Part shown: in pieces, positions 8,127 to 17,643 of the stretch
Position numbering within the stretch: the first letter of the stretch is position 1
Layout of the letters: each line of letters starts with the position of its first letter
Source of the DNA: Neobacillus cucumis
Lineage (GTDB): Bacteria; Bacillota; Bacilli; Bacillales; Cytobacillaceae
DNA: 64,000 nucleotides
Reading direction: 5' to 3'
Assembly: GCF_016908975.1 (NCBI RefSeq)
Contig: NZ_JAFBEX010000018.1
Coordinates: 52,257 to 116,256 of the forward strand
The notes under the pieces: generated by a model
Database searches by the model: none
What the model was told of the DNA's origin: nothing
What the model saw: only the letters and a program-made list of their open reading frames with translations
Made by a program: the position numbers and the translations under genes

Positions 8127-9602
8127 TTATAGTGTTACTTCTTTTTGTGTATGTTTTTTTAAAACATTCAGCAAACCTTCATTGATCTTGCAGTTTTTAA
8201 AAGCAAAAGATTGCATTATCAGGTCGATTTCTTCTTCTGAAAGATCTTTGAAAATTTTCGCATACTCAGGTTGAATCAAAGCTCCCGCATAAATGGTCAA
8301 AATCGATTGTGAAAGTGCGGCAATATTATTGCCATGATTAATATCCGGGCTGTTAATAACTTCCTCAAAATGGGCAGCTAACTCCTCAACTGACTGTCTA
8401 GCTTTAAATCCTGGAAGCCATATCATCCAATCATCTGTATTAAGAGCAAACTTCAGTTTGATGATGGAAAATATTCTCTTCATATATTCCGATTCCGAAT
8501 CGAGTGTAACCAGTCCCATTACTCCAACATCTTTATAAGTCCATGTCGTCCAGTGGGCGCCAAATTTCTCAAAAATATCAAGTTGATCATCCATTGCTTT
8601 TAAACGGTCTGGTATTTCATCTTCTGGTCCATTATATACCGATCCAAACTCTCCTACCCAAAGAGGAACATTATATTTTTCCGAAAATTGTGTGCCTTGA
8701 TGATTGTTAAATACCTCAACCTGGACATCTTTATCCCAATACTTGCCACTTTCAACGCGAGCTGTTTTTGCATCGGCTACACCAGGGTAAGGCCCAGGCC
8801 CAAATCCTGCAGCAGTATAGTTATGACTACTGTATACCAGGTTATCAGCGAAAGGAGCTTCTAATCCATCAAATAGCTTAGAGTAATTATCCCCTTCAAG
8901 GAAAATGATATGATCCGGATCAATCTTACGAATAGCTTCCACTACACGCCTGTAGATACGATTCATCCTTTCCCAATCAGGTTTATAGTTCCCGAAGAAA
9001 GTATGCGGGAAATCTCCGTGAGGCGCATTAACACATGGTTCGTTCATTACATTGTATCCTGCAATAACCTCTCTCCCATTGTAACGGCGGGCAAACTCTT
9101 CCCATAATGCCACATATCTGTCTTGATAAGTTTTGTCATGCCAAAAAAAGCTGTGTCTAACATCATTGTCCGAATGCCAATGGGTGTTTTGAAAGCCCTG
9201 TACAGCATGAAGGTCCAAAATAACGTACAGACCCTGTTTTTCACATAAATCGATTATTCGGTCCAAACGCTTAAAACCAGATTCTTTGTAAACAAACGGG
9301 GATTCATCGTCCTCAAAATGTCGATAATTTAAGGGGATGCGAATGGTGGTTGCTCCCCAGCTTTTGATAAACTTAATATCATCTTCACCAAAGAAGTAAT
9401 GCAGCATTCGATCGAACAAAAACTCTGCTTTTTCTTTTCCGATTACATCGGCAACAGTATGACGGAGTGCATGCTCCGTGCCTGTATAGCCGTTGATAAA
9501 ATCTTCCATATTCATCCAGCCACCAATACATGTACCGCGTAGCTGAACCGATTTTCCAGTTGAATTAATGATTTTATTTTCTTTGACTTGCAGTAAATCC
9601 AT
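8127..9602 (-). CDS. Cytosolic glycoside hydrolase family 5 enzyme
   Basis: A GH5 (cellulase-family) retaining glycosidase of 491 residues. The TIM-barrel landmarks are in order: IRIPLNYRHF near residue 88, the acid/base Glu at about 188 in NVMNEP, SSHNY at about 258-262 and the nucleophile Glu at about 318 in PLWVGEFGS. There is no signal peptide, so it should act on imported oligosaccharides, possibly xylo-, gluco- or xyloglucan fragments. After the barrel, about 100 residues form an extra C-terminal region. The start is ATG 9602 with AAAGGGTGG upstream; a GTG at 9611 is also in frame. It is third in the operon, 20 bases after xynB. Exact specificity is not predictable from the sequence alone. 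Confidence 0.85.
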   Translation of the reverse strand: MDLLQVKENKIINSTGKSVQLRGTCIGGWMNMEDFINGYTGTEHALRHTVADVIGKEKAEFLFDRMLHYFFGEDDIKFIKSWGATTIRIPLNYRHFEDDESPFVYKESGFKRLDRIIDLCEKQGLYVILDLHAVQGFQNTHWHSDNDVRHSFFWHDKTYQDRYVALWEEFARRYNGREVIAGYNVMNEPCVNAPHGDFPHTFFGNYKPDWERMNRIYRRVVEAIRKIDPDHIIFLEGDNYSKLFDGLEAPFADNLVYSSHNYTAAGFGPGPYPGVADAKTARVESGKYWDKDVQVEVFNNHQGTQFSEKYNVPLWVGEFGSVYNGPEDEIPDRLKAMDDQLDIFEKFGAHWTTWTYKDVGVMGLVTLDSESEYMKRIFSIIKLKFALNTDDWMIWLPGFKARQSVEELAAHFEEVINSPDINHGNNIAALSQSILTIYAGALIQPEYAKIFKDLSEEEIDLIMQSFAFKNCKINEGLLNVLKKHTQKEVTL

Positions 9603-9622
9603 TTGTACCACCCTTTCCTGCT

Positions 9623-11221
9623 TTAGAGCTCTTTATATTGGAAATAATCAAAATCTGCAGCTTTTCTTGCCCCGCTTGTATCTTGACAATGCATGCCTAC
9701 AAATGCCCCGGTAAATCCATTGGCATGTTCATCTGACAAATTGTAAGATTCAAAGAGTCCAGGAATTTCTATCCATGTTTCATTGTCAAAAGAATAATAA
9801 TATTGATAAGTATGTTCTCGAACTTTCACTTTGAAATGGACATATTCCACTGTTTCAGGGACCTGAATCTCCGCACCCTGGAGTGGCCTAGAGAAGGAAA
9901 TATGATCTCGGATAACCAGGTCAATAATTCTTCCTTTTTCTTCATTCCAGGTAACTTGGACGGATGTCCAATTTTCCGTATCGTAGTAACATACCAATCC
10001 TGCGGCCTGCTGGAATGTATCAGGTTTAAAGAAAACTCCTGTACTGGCATCAAAGTTAAAAGCCTGCCAACGTCTTGCAACCAGCGCCTGTGTAAACAGG
10101 GATGTAAGTGACTCTCTGCCATACAGCCGCAAATTCCCAGGTCTGTCTGTCAATGACATAATTTCATCTGTTAATGGGATTCGTAATGATTGGAAGTGAT
10201 GATTCAAAATCGGACTATTAAAATCATCTACCTCGTCATAATCTTTTTCCCATTTTACTTCTTCCAGATTCGGCGCTTCCACCTCAAGCGAACCTTGTTT
10301 ACCGCCGACAACATACGGCCAGCCGTTTCTCCATTCTAATTTTTGAATGGCGGTCTCTCTTCCTAGCGGACAAAAACCCCGATTATCGAGAATAGGTTTT
10401 TGATTCTGCGGCAAGGTTCTTCCTGTTAAATGCACCATATACCATTCATTGGTTTGTGTTTCAACGAATGCAGCATGTCCGCATTTTTGCAGTGGATTTC
10501 TTGGGTCATGCCAAGAAGAAAGCAATGGGTTATCCGGATGTAGCACATAAGGTCCTTCGATCTTTTCGGATCTAGCCAATGTAGCAGCATGTCCATACCA
10601 TGTTCCGCCTTCTGCTGTAACCAAGTAATAATACCCGTTAATTTTATATAGATTTGGACCTTCCGTATACGCAAGATCTGTTCCCGTAAAAATTACTTTC
10701 GGCTTTCCAATTAAGCGTTTTTCTGCATCAGAGTATTCCTGCAGAACAATCGTACAAGGAGAATCATTACGAGTTCTTTGGTCCCAATTCCTGTTAACCA
10801 CATACTTTCTTCCATCATCATCTTGGAATAAAGAGGGATCAAAGCCCGAACTATTCAAAAAGATGGGCTCGCTCCACTCTCCGTCAATGGTCTCACAAGT
10901 AGTGAGATAATTATGAACATCCCGCCATGCACCGAATTTAGTCTTCATATCCGAATAAATCAACCAGAATTTCCCACCAGAATAAGACAGGCTTGGTGCC
11001 CAAACCCCTCCGGAATTTGGGTTGCCCTTCATGTCAAGAAGAGAAACACGATTTAACGGACGGGAAACAAGATGCCAGTTAACCAAATCTTTTGAATGGT
11101 GAATTTGTACGCCCGGAAACCATTCAAACGTAGAAGTGGCAATATAATAGTCATCCCCGACCCTGCAAATGCTAGGGTCGGGATTAAATCCTTTTAAGAT
11201 CGGATTTTGAATCTTTATCAT
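9623..11221 (-). CDS. xynB: GH43 beta-xylosidase
   Basis: An inverting GH43 beta-1,4-xylosidase that releases xylose from xylo-oligosaccharides in the cytosol. The five-bladed propeller comes first. It has the general-base Asp at about 15 (GFNPDPSICR), the pKa-modulating Asp in SSGFDPSLFQDDDG and the acid Glu in AYTEGPNLYK. A C-terminal beta-sandwich of about 200 residues, typical of XynB, follows. The length of about 532 matches the B. subtilis enzyme. The start is ATG 11221, just after GAGAGG; it overlaps the end of xynP, so the two are coupled. The pairing of xynP with xynB is the same as in B. subtilis. Confidence 0.92.
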   Translation of the reverse strand: MIKIQNPILKGFNPDPSICRVGDDYYIATSTFEWFPGVQIHHSKDLVNWHLVSRPLNRVSLLDMKGNPNSGGVWAPSLSYSGGKFWLIYSDMKTKFGAWRDVHNYLTTCETIDGEWSEPIFLNSSGFDPSLFQDDDGRKYVVNRNWDQRTRNDSPCTIVLQEYSDAEKRLIGKPKVIFTGTDLAYTEGPNLYKINGYYYLVTAEGGTWYGHAATLARSEKIEGPYVLHPDNPLLSSWHDPRNPLQKCGHAAFVETQTNEWYMVHLTGRTLPQNQKPILDNRGFCPLGRETAIQKLEWRNGWPYVVGGKQGSLEVEAPNLEEVKWEKDYDEVDDFNSPILNHHFQSLRIPLTDEIMSLTDRPGNLRLYGRESLTSLFTQALVARRWQAFNFDASTGVFFKPDTFQQAAGLVCYYDTENWTSVQVTWNEEKGRIIDLVIRDHISFSRPLQGAEIQVPETVEYVHFKVKVREHTYQYYYSFDNETWIEIPGLFESYNLSDEHANGFTGAFVGMHCQDTSGARKAADFDYFQYKEL

Positions 11222-11226
11222 TTCAA

Positions 11227-12606
11227 TCAACCTCTCGAAGATAACTCAGCAAGAACACGCTTATGTTCTTTTTCATCCAAATTATAGAAATAAATTGCAA
11301 ATAACTCGATCGCGACAAACACTGCCGGGATTACTGATAAAGTTAGTAAAATTCCATGTAAAGCAGCTGGTGTTTGCGCGTGGTTAGCAATATAGCCGAA
11401 ATTGGATAAAAGAATCCCTGGAACAATACCGCCAATAGCCATACCAAATTTGAAGAAGAAATTTACAAGAGCATAAACGACACCGCTTGCACGCTTACCA
11501 GTCTTATATTCACCAAAATCAATTGTTTCTGGAATCAATGCCCAAACAAAACCACCACATGTAATCGTGCCAATTGCTTGAATGATTCTTGCGATAAATA
11601 CGCCAGTAACCATCGTTGAAGGAATTAAGAATAGTCCCACTAAACCAATAAATTTTAAAGCTAATGATAAGAACAGCAATTTTTTCTTACCGATAAATTT
11701 GTACATTACCGGGATTAATGGCATTAGGATAAGTGCAGGAAGCGTTCCCATTAATCCGTACCATTTTACTAAATCAGGTCTGGCTACATTATATGTAACA
11801 TAATAGATACCAACTGAGTTAATGATTGAGTTTACACCAAAGTTAAGAATAAAGAAAATGCATACAAGAATAAGAGGACGATTCACTCGTAATTGCGTAA
11901 AAATGTCCTTAAAGCTAACTTTGGATTCTGCTTCAGAAACTTGAACTCTTTCTTTTGTGTTTAAGAAACATACAATCAACAAAATAGCTCCGAGAATTCC
12001 CATCAATGACATTGTCATCTGCCAGCCTGTACTCGTTTTCCCTGTTGCATGTGTGAACAGTGCAGCTAAGGCAGGTACACCAAAGGAAACAATCATTCCT
12101 CCTCCATTTGAAAAAAGCATCCTGACAGAAGTTAAACTAACAATCTCTTTATTATCTCGCGTAATGGCAGAAGTAAGTGCTGCATAAGGAACGTTTATAG
12201 ACGAATACGTAATGGATAATAAGATATAAGTAATATAAGCATAAACTATTTTTCCAGTATCAGAGAATCCAGGTGTTGTAAAGCAAAGAATGGCAACGAT
12301 TGCAAATGGAAAAGCACCATATAAAAGGTAAGGACGGAATCTCCCATATTTTGAATTTGTTTTATCAACAACAGTCCCAATAAGTGGATCAATCACAGCA
12401 TCGATACACCGAACGATTAAAAACATAAAGCCTGCTGCTGCTGCTGATATTCCAAAAATGTCTGTATAAAAAAATAATAGATAACTGCTTACAGTTTGAT
12501 AAATGAAGTTACAGGCCAAATCACCAGTTGCATAACCAACTTTTTCTTTGAAACTAATTTTTTCAATAAAATTATTTGTCAATTGCTTAGCAGTACTAAC
12601 TCCCAT
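11227..12606 (-). CDS. xynP: GPH-family xyloside:cation symporter
   Basis: A 12-span symporter of 459 residues, probably importing xylo-oligosaccharides or beta-xylosides. Family marks include the N-terminal SFKEKVGYATGDLACNFIY segment, DPLIGTVVDKTNSKYGRFRP between spans 2 and 3, and PETIDFGEYKTGKRASGVVY near the C-terminus. The start is ATG 12606, because GAGGAGG lies six bases upstream; an in-frame ATG 17 codons earlier has none. It is the first gene of the xynP-xynB-GH5 operon. Between promoter and start lie a catabolite-repression site (12640) and a long XylR-type palindrome (12724-12768), so it should be xylose-induced and glucose-repressed. Confidence 0.9.
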   Translation of the reverse strand: MGVSTAKQLTNNFIEKISFKEKVGYATGDLACNFIYQTVSSYLLFFYTDIFGISAAAAGFMFLIVRCIDAVIDPLIGTVVDKTNSKYGRFRPYLLYGAFPFAIVAILCFTTPGFSDTGKIVYAYITYILLSITYSSINVPYAALTSAITRDNKEIVSLTSVRMLFSNGGGMIVSFGVPALAALFTHATGKTSTGWQMTMSLMGILGAILLIVCFLNTKERVQVSEAESKVSFKDIFTQLRVNRPLILVCIFFILNFGVNSIINSVGIYYVTYNVARPDLVKWYGLMGTLPALILMPLIPVMYKFIGKKKLLFLSLALKFIGLVGLFLIPSTMVTGVFIARIIQAIGTITCGGFVWALIPETIDFGEYKTGKRASGVVYALVNFFFKFGMAIGGIVPGILLSNFGYIANHAQTPAALHGILLTLSVIPAVFVAIELFAIYFYNLDEKEHKRVLAELSSRG

Positions 12607-12639
12607 TTGAATCCTCCTCTTAAGGTATAAAATGCGTGT

Positions 12640-12653
12640 TGAAAGTGCTTTCA
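12640..12653. promoter_or_regulatory. CcpA catabolite-repression (cre) site
   Basis: TGAAAGTGCTTTCA, a perfect palindrome apart from the central GT/GC pair and one base from the ideal cre TGAAAGCGCTTTCA. It lies 34 bases upstream of xynP, downstream of the likely promoter, fitting roadblock repression by CcpA. Confidence 0.75.
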
Positions 12654-12723
12654 CCATAGATCAAAAAAATTTTGTTGAGTTTAAAAAGTATCTTTTTTCA
12701 CCCCTTAAATTATTATTTTAGAA

Positions 12724-12768
12724 TAATCCAAACTTAGTTTGTGTTTTAAATAAACTAAGTTTGGATTA
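12724..12768. promoter_or_regulatory. Extended XylR operator of the xynP operon
   Basis: The core is AACTTAGTTTGT, seven bases, ATAAACTAAGTTT. The outer arms (TAATCCA / TGGATTA) extend the symmetry to about 45 bases, the longest palindrome among the boxes here. It lies about 120-160 bases upstream of xynP. Confidence 0.8.
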
Positions 12769-12860
12769 ATAATAACATAGTTTATTTCATTCTTAAAGGC
12801 ATTTTTTTAAAAATTATAAAAATAATTAGTGAGATTGATTTTATCCTCAAAATAATCTAG

Positions 12861-12892
12861 AAATCCCATCCATCCGATCATGAACGGGATTC
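12861..12892 (-). terminator. Probable terminator after the xylonate dehydratase gene
   Basis: AATCCC and GGGATT arms around a loop of about 20 bases, followed on the minus strand by a weak T-rich stretch. It lies 50 bases after the dehydratase stop. Confidence 0.4.
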
Positions 12893-12940
12893 CTACATGA
12901 GATCCTTCTTAGTCAAAATCGAATGAACATCTTTGATTAG

Positions 12941-14938
12941 TTAAGCAAGAGAACCTTCGCTATTCTTCACTTTTAATACTTCTTCTCCAGCTTTCAATAC
13001 TTCAATGATTCGATCTACGTCGTAGATACTACCGCGCCATGTGCCTCCGCTGACCGATTGTAGAGCAGCCCAAAGCCTTGTATCATCAGGAAGCTGAGGT
13101 GACGGCTTTACATTTGGGTTAACGGGTCTCTTTGAAAGGATGGCACTTCCTTCTTCAGGTGTAACCTCGTTCTCAAGTGTTCCGATAAATTGAAGATGTC
13201 CTTCTAATTCCTTTGTATTTATATAGACCTCGATTAAATCTCCAGTCTTTAATTTCCCAATTGGACCGTCTGCAAGACCTTCAGGACCGACATGGCCGAT
13301 GCAAGCTCCTGTTGAAACACCTGAAAAACGAGCATCAGTTAGCAACGTCACATGTTTTCCAAAAGACAAATGTTTCAAGGCAGAAGTAAGTTGGTAGGTT
13401 TCCTCCATACCTGTTCCAAGCGGACCGCATCCAGTAACAACCATAATATCCCCTGCAAAAATCTCACCATTTTTAATAGCTTTGATGGCTTCATATTCAC
13501 TCGTAAACACTTTTGCTGGGCTCTTATGATAGTAGACACCATTTTCATCAATTTTTTCAGGATCAATTGACGCAGATTTTATAATAGATCCTTCTGGTGC
13601 AATATTTCCAGTTGGGAACGTCAATGTCGAATGCATGCCGCGTTCTGCCGCTACACTTGGAGGCATGATAACGTCACCCGCATCAACATTGTCCTGTTCC
13701 TTTAGGATTTGCTTCATTTTTTTGCGGCGCTCAGAATGTTCCCACCAGTCAAGATTTGCGCGGAGTGTCTTACCTGTTACGGTCATAACATCCAAATCCA
13801 ATAACCCTAAATCACGCAGATGAAGCATAACCTCTGGAACTCCGCCAGCCAAGAAGGCGCGAATCGTTGGGTGGTGAACTGGACCGTTTGGTAAAACGCT
13901 CACCAAGCGAGGAGTGGTCTTATTGACTTCAATCCAATCCTCTACAGTTGGAATATCACATCCGGCAGCATAGGCAATGGCTGGGATATGAAGAAGAAGA
14001 TTCGTTGACCCGCCAAATGCAGCATGAACAACCATGGCATTTCGAATTGCTGCATTTGTCACGATATCCTTTGTCGTAATTCCTTGTGCTTCAAGATTAA
14101 TAACAGCACGAGCAGATTGTCTGGCCATTTCTTTCCAAACATCTTGTCCAGATGGAGCTAAGGCGGCATGCGGGACAGAAAGACCTAATGCTTCACTGAC
14201 GACCTGAGCGGTTGCCGCGGTTCCTAAGAATTGACAGCCTCCACCAGGTGTTGCACAAGCCCTGCAGCCAAGTTCAGCAGCTTCCAATAGACTTAATTCA
14301 TTATTGGAGTACCGTGCTCCAATCGTTTGAACTTTTCCCGCATCTTCCCCATATGTTGGAGGAAGGGTAACACCTCCAGGAATTACAACCGTTGGAAGGT
14401 CATGCATGGAAGCGATTGCAATCATCATCGCAGGTAGACCTTTGTCACAGGTAGCAATCCCGATTGTCGCTTGACGAGTTGGCAGTGATCGAATTAAGCG
14501 GCGAAAGACCATTGCTGCGTCGTTCCGATATGGAAGGGAATCAAACATTCCGGTTGTTCCTTGGGATCTGCCATCACATGGATCACTTACATAGCCAGCA
14601 AATGGAATTCCCCCATGCTTACTGACTTCCCTTGCTGCTTCCTTCATTAACAAATCGACTTCCCAATGGCCTGTATGATAGCCCAGGGCAATCGGATCAC
14701 CATTTGTATCTTTCATTCCACCTTGCGTACTTAAAAGGAGGACTTGTTTGCCGTTTAATTTTGTTGGTTTCCAACCCATGCCTACATTTTGAGTCATTCC
14801 AAAAAGGTTGCCACTCGGCTCTTCTCGCAACATTCGATCGGTAAGCGGCAGTTTTCCTTGTGGGCCATGTGCTTTTGTTTTTATGGAAAAAATGTCTGGG
14901 TTATTTCCGTTCATTAGCTGTTCGACAGAATGATCCAT
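12941..14938 (-). CDS. D-xylonate dehydratase, IlvD/Edd superfamily, YjhG/YagF branch
   Basis: Dehydrates D-xylonate (or a related pentonate) to 2-keto-3-deoxy-pentonate using an iron-sulfur cluster. The 665-residue protein reads very close to E. coli YjhG/YagF along its whole length, for example SDPCDGRSQGTTGMFDSLPY, ATCDKGLPAMM and GGGCQFLGTAATAQVV. The Cys residues in those three motifs are the expected cluster ligands. It is the third gene of an operon after the FAH-family dehydratase and the semialdehyde dehydrogenase. Together they make the lower part of the Weimberg oxidative pentose route. A shared promoter with a XylR box lies at 17537-17580. L-arabinonate is a possible alternative substrate. 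Confidence 0.88.
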   Translation of the reverse strand: MDHSVEQLMNGNNPDIFSIKTKAHGPQGKLPLTDRMLREEPSGNLFGMTQNVGMGWKPTKLNGKQVLLLSTQGGMKDTNGDPIALGYHTGHWEVDLLMKEAAREVSKHGGIPFAGYVSDPCDGRSQGTTGMFDSLPYRNDAAMVFRRLIRSLPTRQATIGIATCDKGLPAMMIAIASMHDLPTVVIPGGVTLPPTYGEDAGKVQTIGARYSNNELSLLEAAELGCRACATPGGGCQFLGTAATAQVVSEALGLSVPHAALAPSGQDVWKEMARQSARAVINLEAQGITTKDIVTNAAIRNAMVVHAAFGGSTNLLLHIPAIAYAAGCDIPTVEDWIEVNKTTPRLVSVLPNGPVHHPTIRAFLAGGVPEVMLHLRDLGLLDLDVMTVTGKTLRANLDWWEHSERRKKMKQILKEQDNVDAGDVIMPPSVAAERGMHSTLTFPTGNIAPEGSIIKSASIDPEKIDENGVYYHKSPAKVFTSEYEAIKAIKNGEIFAGDIMVVTGCGPLGTGMEETYQLTSALKHLSFGKHVTLLTDARFSGVSTGACIGHVGPEGLADGPIGKLKTGDLIEVYINTKELEGHLQFIGTLENEVTPEEGSAILSKRPVNPNVKPSPQLPDDTRLWAALQSVSGGTWRGSIYDVDRIIEVLKAGEEVLKVKNSEGSLA

Positions 14939-14998
14939 TATTTTGTCTCCTTTTTAGCGCAAATATGAATCTATAAAATTCACAATCTTAACTTTTTA

Positions 14999-15075
14999 GG
15001 CTGTGTTAAATTTGGCTGTTGATATCTGCTCCAATCAACTTGGTTAAAAAATCAACAATAGCTTTAACACAGCCA
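14999..15075. repeat. 77-bp mini-element made of IS1182-type ends, folds as a long hairpin
   Basis: GGCTGTGTTAAATTTGGCTGTTGAT at the left pairs with its near-exact inverse (ATCAACAATAGCTTTAACACAGCC) at the right, leaving a loop of about 27 bases. The left arm also matches the terminus of the IS1182 remnant ending at 45003 (GGCTGTGTGTCTAAATTGGC, then TGTTGATTTCCGCTC). It therefore looks like a deletion derivative that kept only the transposon ends. It sits between two operon genes, where the RNA hairpin may act as a processing or partial termination site. Confidence 0.6.
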
Positions 15076-15095
15076 CATATTAAAATACTTCCGAA

Positions 15096-16559
15096 TTAAC
15101 CTTTAATAAAGACCGTTTTAGTGGTTGTAAAGAATTCTTTCGCTGCCTCTCCTTGTTCTCGAGAGTGTGAGCTGGATGCCTTCATTCCGCCGAATGGAGC
15201 TTGCAGTTCTACGCCGGCTGTTTCGTAGTTGACACGGACAAGGCCAGCATCGATATCATCAATAAAGGTAAGCATTTTGCTGATATCCTTTGTAAAAATG
15301 GAAGCACTTAGACCAAATTCAACATCATTGGCAACCTCGATTGCTTCTTCAATGGATTCAACTTTCATAAGAGCCAATACAGGTCCAAAAATTTCTTCTT
15401 GGGCTATTATCATGTTGGTAGTAACATTGTCAAATACAGTTGGATTCACATAGAAACCTTGTTTTAACTCCTCAGACTCCGGAGAATCGCCGCCAATCAA
15501 AATTTGTGAACCCTCTTCAATCCCTTTTTGAATGTAATACTTTACGGTATTGTATTGGTCTTCAGATGCACAAGGTCCCATCCATGTATCAGCATCCAAG
15601 CCATTTCCAACTTTAATCGTTTTCACTGCTGCAATTAATTTTTCCTTAAATTCTTCGTAAACACCACTTTGAACGATTACACGGCTGCTGCAAGTACATT
15701 TTTGGCCGGTAGATTTTAATCCACCGCTTAAAACAGCTGCAACAGCTTGATCAAGGTCAGCATCATTGGCAATAATGATCGGGTTTTTCCCGCCCATTTC
15801 AAGCTGATACTTAGCACCGCGTGCGGCAGCAGTTTGGCCAATTTGTTTTCCTACTGAATTTGAACCTGTAAATGTGATAACAGCAACATCTTGGTGTTCA
15901 GCAAGCCCCTGTCCAATAACAGAACCTTTACCCGTAATCAAGTTAATAACCCCTTTAGGGAAGCCAGCCTGATTAAAACACTCGATCACTTTAGCAGCAG
16001 TCACTGCTGCTTCAGTAGCCGGCTTAAGAACAACCGCATTTCCATAAATCAAAGCAGGTGCTACTTTCCAAATCGGAATCGCAACAGGGAAATTCCATGG
16101 TGTAATCGCTCCCACAACACCTAAAGGAACGCGCTTGCTAAATTGAAGGGCCGTGCCATCTGATGCAGGTATAAGATCACCCATCTTTCTCATGCCTTCA
16201 CCGGCATAATAGCGCAAAATAGCAACGCCGCGTGCAGTTTCGCCTTTTGCCTCTGTCAAGGTTTTTCCCATTTCTCTTGTCATTGATTCCGCTACTTCAT
16301 CCAGATTTTTTTCAAGAATATCGGCAGCTTTAAATAAAAGATTGCCTCTCTCTGTTCCGGACAGTTTTCTCCATTCTTTTTGTGCCTGCTTGGCAGCTTC
16401 TACAGCTTCATTTAAATCTTCTCTTGTTGAGCTTTGGACATAACCTACAACTTCCCGGTTGGCAGGATTGATGCTTGCCAATGTTTCATCTGAAGAGCCT
16501 GCTTGCCAGCTGCCATTGATATAGTTTAAAAATGTTTTTATTGGTGATAAAGTTGTCAT
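15096..16559 (-). CDS. Aldehyde dehydrogenase, probable 2-oxoglutarate semialdehyde dehydrogenase
   Basis: An NAD(P)-dependent aldehyde dehydrogenase of 487 residues, expected to oxidise 2,5-dioxopentanoate (2-oxoglutarate semialdehyde) to 2-oxoglutarate. Seen: TPWNFPVAIPIWKVAPAL (about 153-170), the cofactor motif FTGSNSVGKQI (230-240), general base Glu254 in LEMGGKNP and nucleophile Cys288 in GQKCTC. The start overlaps the stop of the upstream FAH-family gene by four bases (ATGA). The assignment to the semialdehyde rests on the operon: the two dehydratases on either side would produce exactly this aldehyde. A general aldehyde dehydrogenase cannot be excluded by sequence. Confidence 0.87.
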   Translation of the reverse strand: MTTLSPIKTFLNYINGSWQAGSSDETLASINPANREVVGYVQSSTREDLNEAVEAAKQAQKEWRKLSGTERGNLLFKAADILEKNLDEVAESMTREMGKTLTEAKGETARGVAILRYYAGEGMRKMGDLIPASDGTALQFSKRVPLGVVGAITPWNFPVAIPIWKVAPALIYGNAVVLKPATEAAVTAAKVIECFNQAGFPKGVINLITGKGSVIGQGLAEHQDVAVITFTGSNSVGKQIGQTAAARGAKYQLEMGGKNPIIIANDADLDQAVAAVLSGGLKSTGQKCTCSSRVIVQSGVYEEFKEKLIAAVKTIKVGNGLDADTWMGPCASEDQYNTVKYYIQKGIEEGSQILIGGDSPESEELKQGFYVNPTVFDNVTTNMIIAQEEIFGPVLALMKVESIEEAIEVANDVEFGLSASIFTKDISKMLTFIDDIDAGLVRVNYETAGVELQAPFGGMKASSSHSREQGEAAKEFFTTTKTVFIKG

Positions 16560-17458
16560 CTGTATACTCCTTCTAGTTTAACGGGATTTTGAACTTGAAC
16601 TGGGTTCCGCAAGATGCCGATTCCAGAAATCTCAATTTCAATCACATCGCCATCTGCAAGCGTAAAATCCTCAGATGGAACTATGCATGTACCGGTTAAC
16701 AATACAGTTCCGTCAAACACCTCATTATCTCGGCATAAATACGTGACTATCTCATCATATTTTCTTTTTAATTGGGATGTATTAGCACTATCTTCAAACA
16801 ATTTTTCATTATTGCGATAGATTCGACAAGTAATCTCAAAATTATATGGATCATCCACCGTCTCAGCTAAACGAATGCTAGGTCCAATTGAACAAGAGTT
16901 TTTCCAAATTTTTGCCTGAGGCAGATATAACGGATTTTCACCCTCGATATCGCGGCTGCTCATGTCATTCCCAATCGTATAGCCAATAATGTCACCGTTG
17001 CGGCTCAAAACCAGGCCTAGCTCCGGTTCAGGGATCTGCCAGTTGGAATCTGTTCTGATATAAACAGGTGTATCCGGACCTATCGTTCTATGGAATGTTG
17101 ACTTCATAAATAACTCCGGTCTTTCGGCCTCATATACTTTGTCATAAATGGACTCATGTGTGGTTGCTTTTGATTCTAGGTTTCTGGCTACCTTGCTTTT
17201 TAGATAAGTAACTCCAGATGCCCAAACTTCTTCCGGACGGATAGGTAAAATCAACTGAAGTTCTTCCAATTTTTCTTCTATTGGCAGTGAATCTATAATG
17301 GACTGTTGAACTAGAGATAAGCAGCCCTGTTTTTTAGTTTCTGCTTCTTTCATAAGGTCTAAGAAACTTTTATAAGGTAAAAGATAGACCTCACCACTGT
17401 CTGTCAGTGCAGCAAGTTGCTCCATTTTTTGTTCTGATTTAAAACATATAATTCTCAT
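16556..17458 (-). CDS. FAH-family 2-keto-3-deoxy-pentonate dehydratase
   Basis: A 300-residue protein of the fumarylacetoacetate hydrolase fold, expected to dehydrate 2-keto-3-deoxy-D-xylonate to 2-oxoglutarate semialdehyde. The metal-binding region reads IPEPELGLVLSRNGDIIGY, with the paired acidic ligands, then GNDMSSRDIEGENPLYLPQA, as in the C-terminal catalytic domain of the family. About 100 N-terminal residues form a lid-like domain. It is the first gene of the oxidative operon and is fused translationally (ATGA) to the aldehyde dehydrogenase. Caulobacter uses an FAH-fold enzyme for the same step. The promoter at 17537-17565 overlaps a XylR box. Confidence 0.85.
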   Translation of the reverse strand: MRIICFKSEQKMEQLAALTDSGEVYLLPYKSFLDLMKEAETKKQGCLSLVQQSIIDSLPIEEKLEELQLILPIRPEEVWASGVTYLKSKVARNLESKATTHESIYDKVYEAERPELFMKSTFHRTIGPDTPVYIRTDSNWQIPEPELGLVLSRNGDIIGYTIGNDMSSRDIEGENPLYLPQAKIWKNSCSIGPSIRLAETVDDPYNFEITCRIYRNNEKLFEDSANTSQLKRKYDEIVTYLCRDNEVFDGTVLLTGTCIVPSEDFTLADGDVIEIEISGIGILRNPVQVQNPVKLEGVYR

Positions 17459-17536
17459 AAAGAAGACATATCCCCCTTTTCTATAAACAATTTCGCAATT
17501 TTAGAACTTTCTTAATATTAACTTATCGCAATTCTA

Positions 17537-17580
17537 ATTATAGAGCCTTCAACTTAGTTTGTCTACTGAATAAACTAAAT
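17537..17580 (-). promoter_or_regulatory. Promoter and XylR operator of the oxidative pentose operon
   Basis: On the minus strand TAGACA (17565-17560), 17 bases, TATAAT (17542-17537). The operator AACTTAGTTTGT-N7-ATAAACTAAAT (17551-17580) covers the -35 box. The xylA promoter (40312-40355) has the same layout base for base in the -35 region. Confidence 0.85.
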
Positions 17581-17617
17581 ATATAACTTTTATACCCTTT
17601 TTATTCTCTGACCTAGT

Positions 17618-17643
17618 AAAAAACGGCTTAACGAAGGTAGCCG
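17618..17643 (-). terminator. Terminator after the SDR-AKR operon
   Basis: On the minus strand CGGCT, a 10-base loop, AGCCG (17643-17624), followed by TTTTTTAC. It lies about 110 bases after the aldo/keto reductase stop. Confidence 0.7.

Noticed and set aside
9826..10122. Frames antisense to or out of phase with the GH43 gene
   Set aside because: Shadows of the intact xynB frame.
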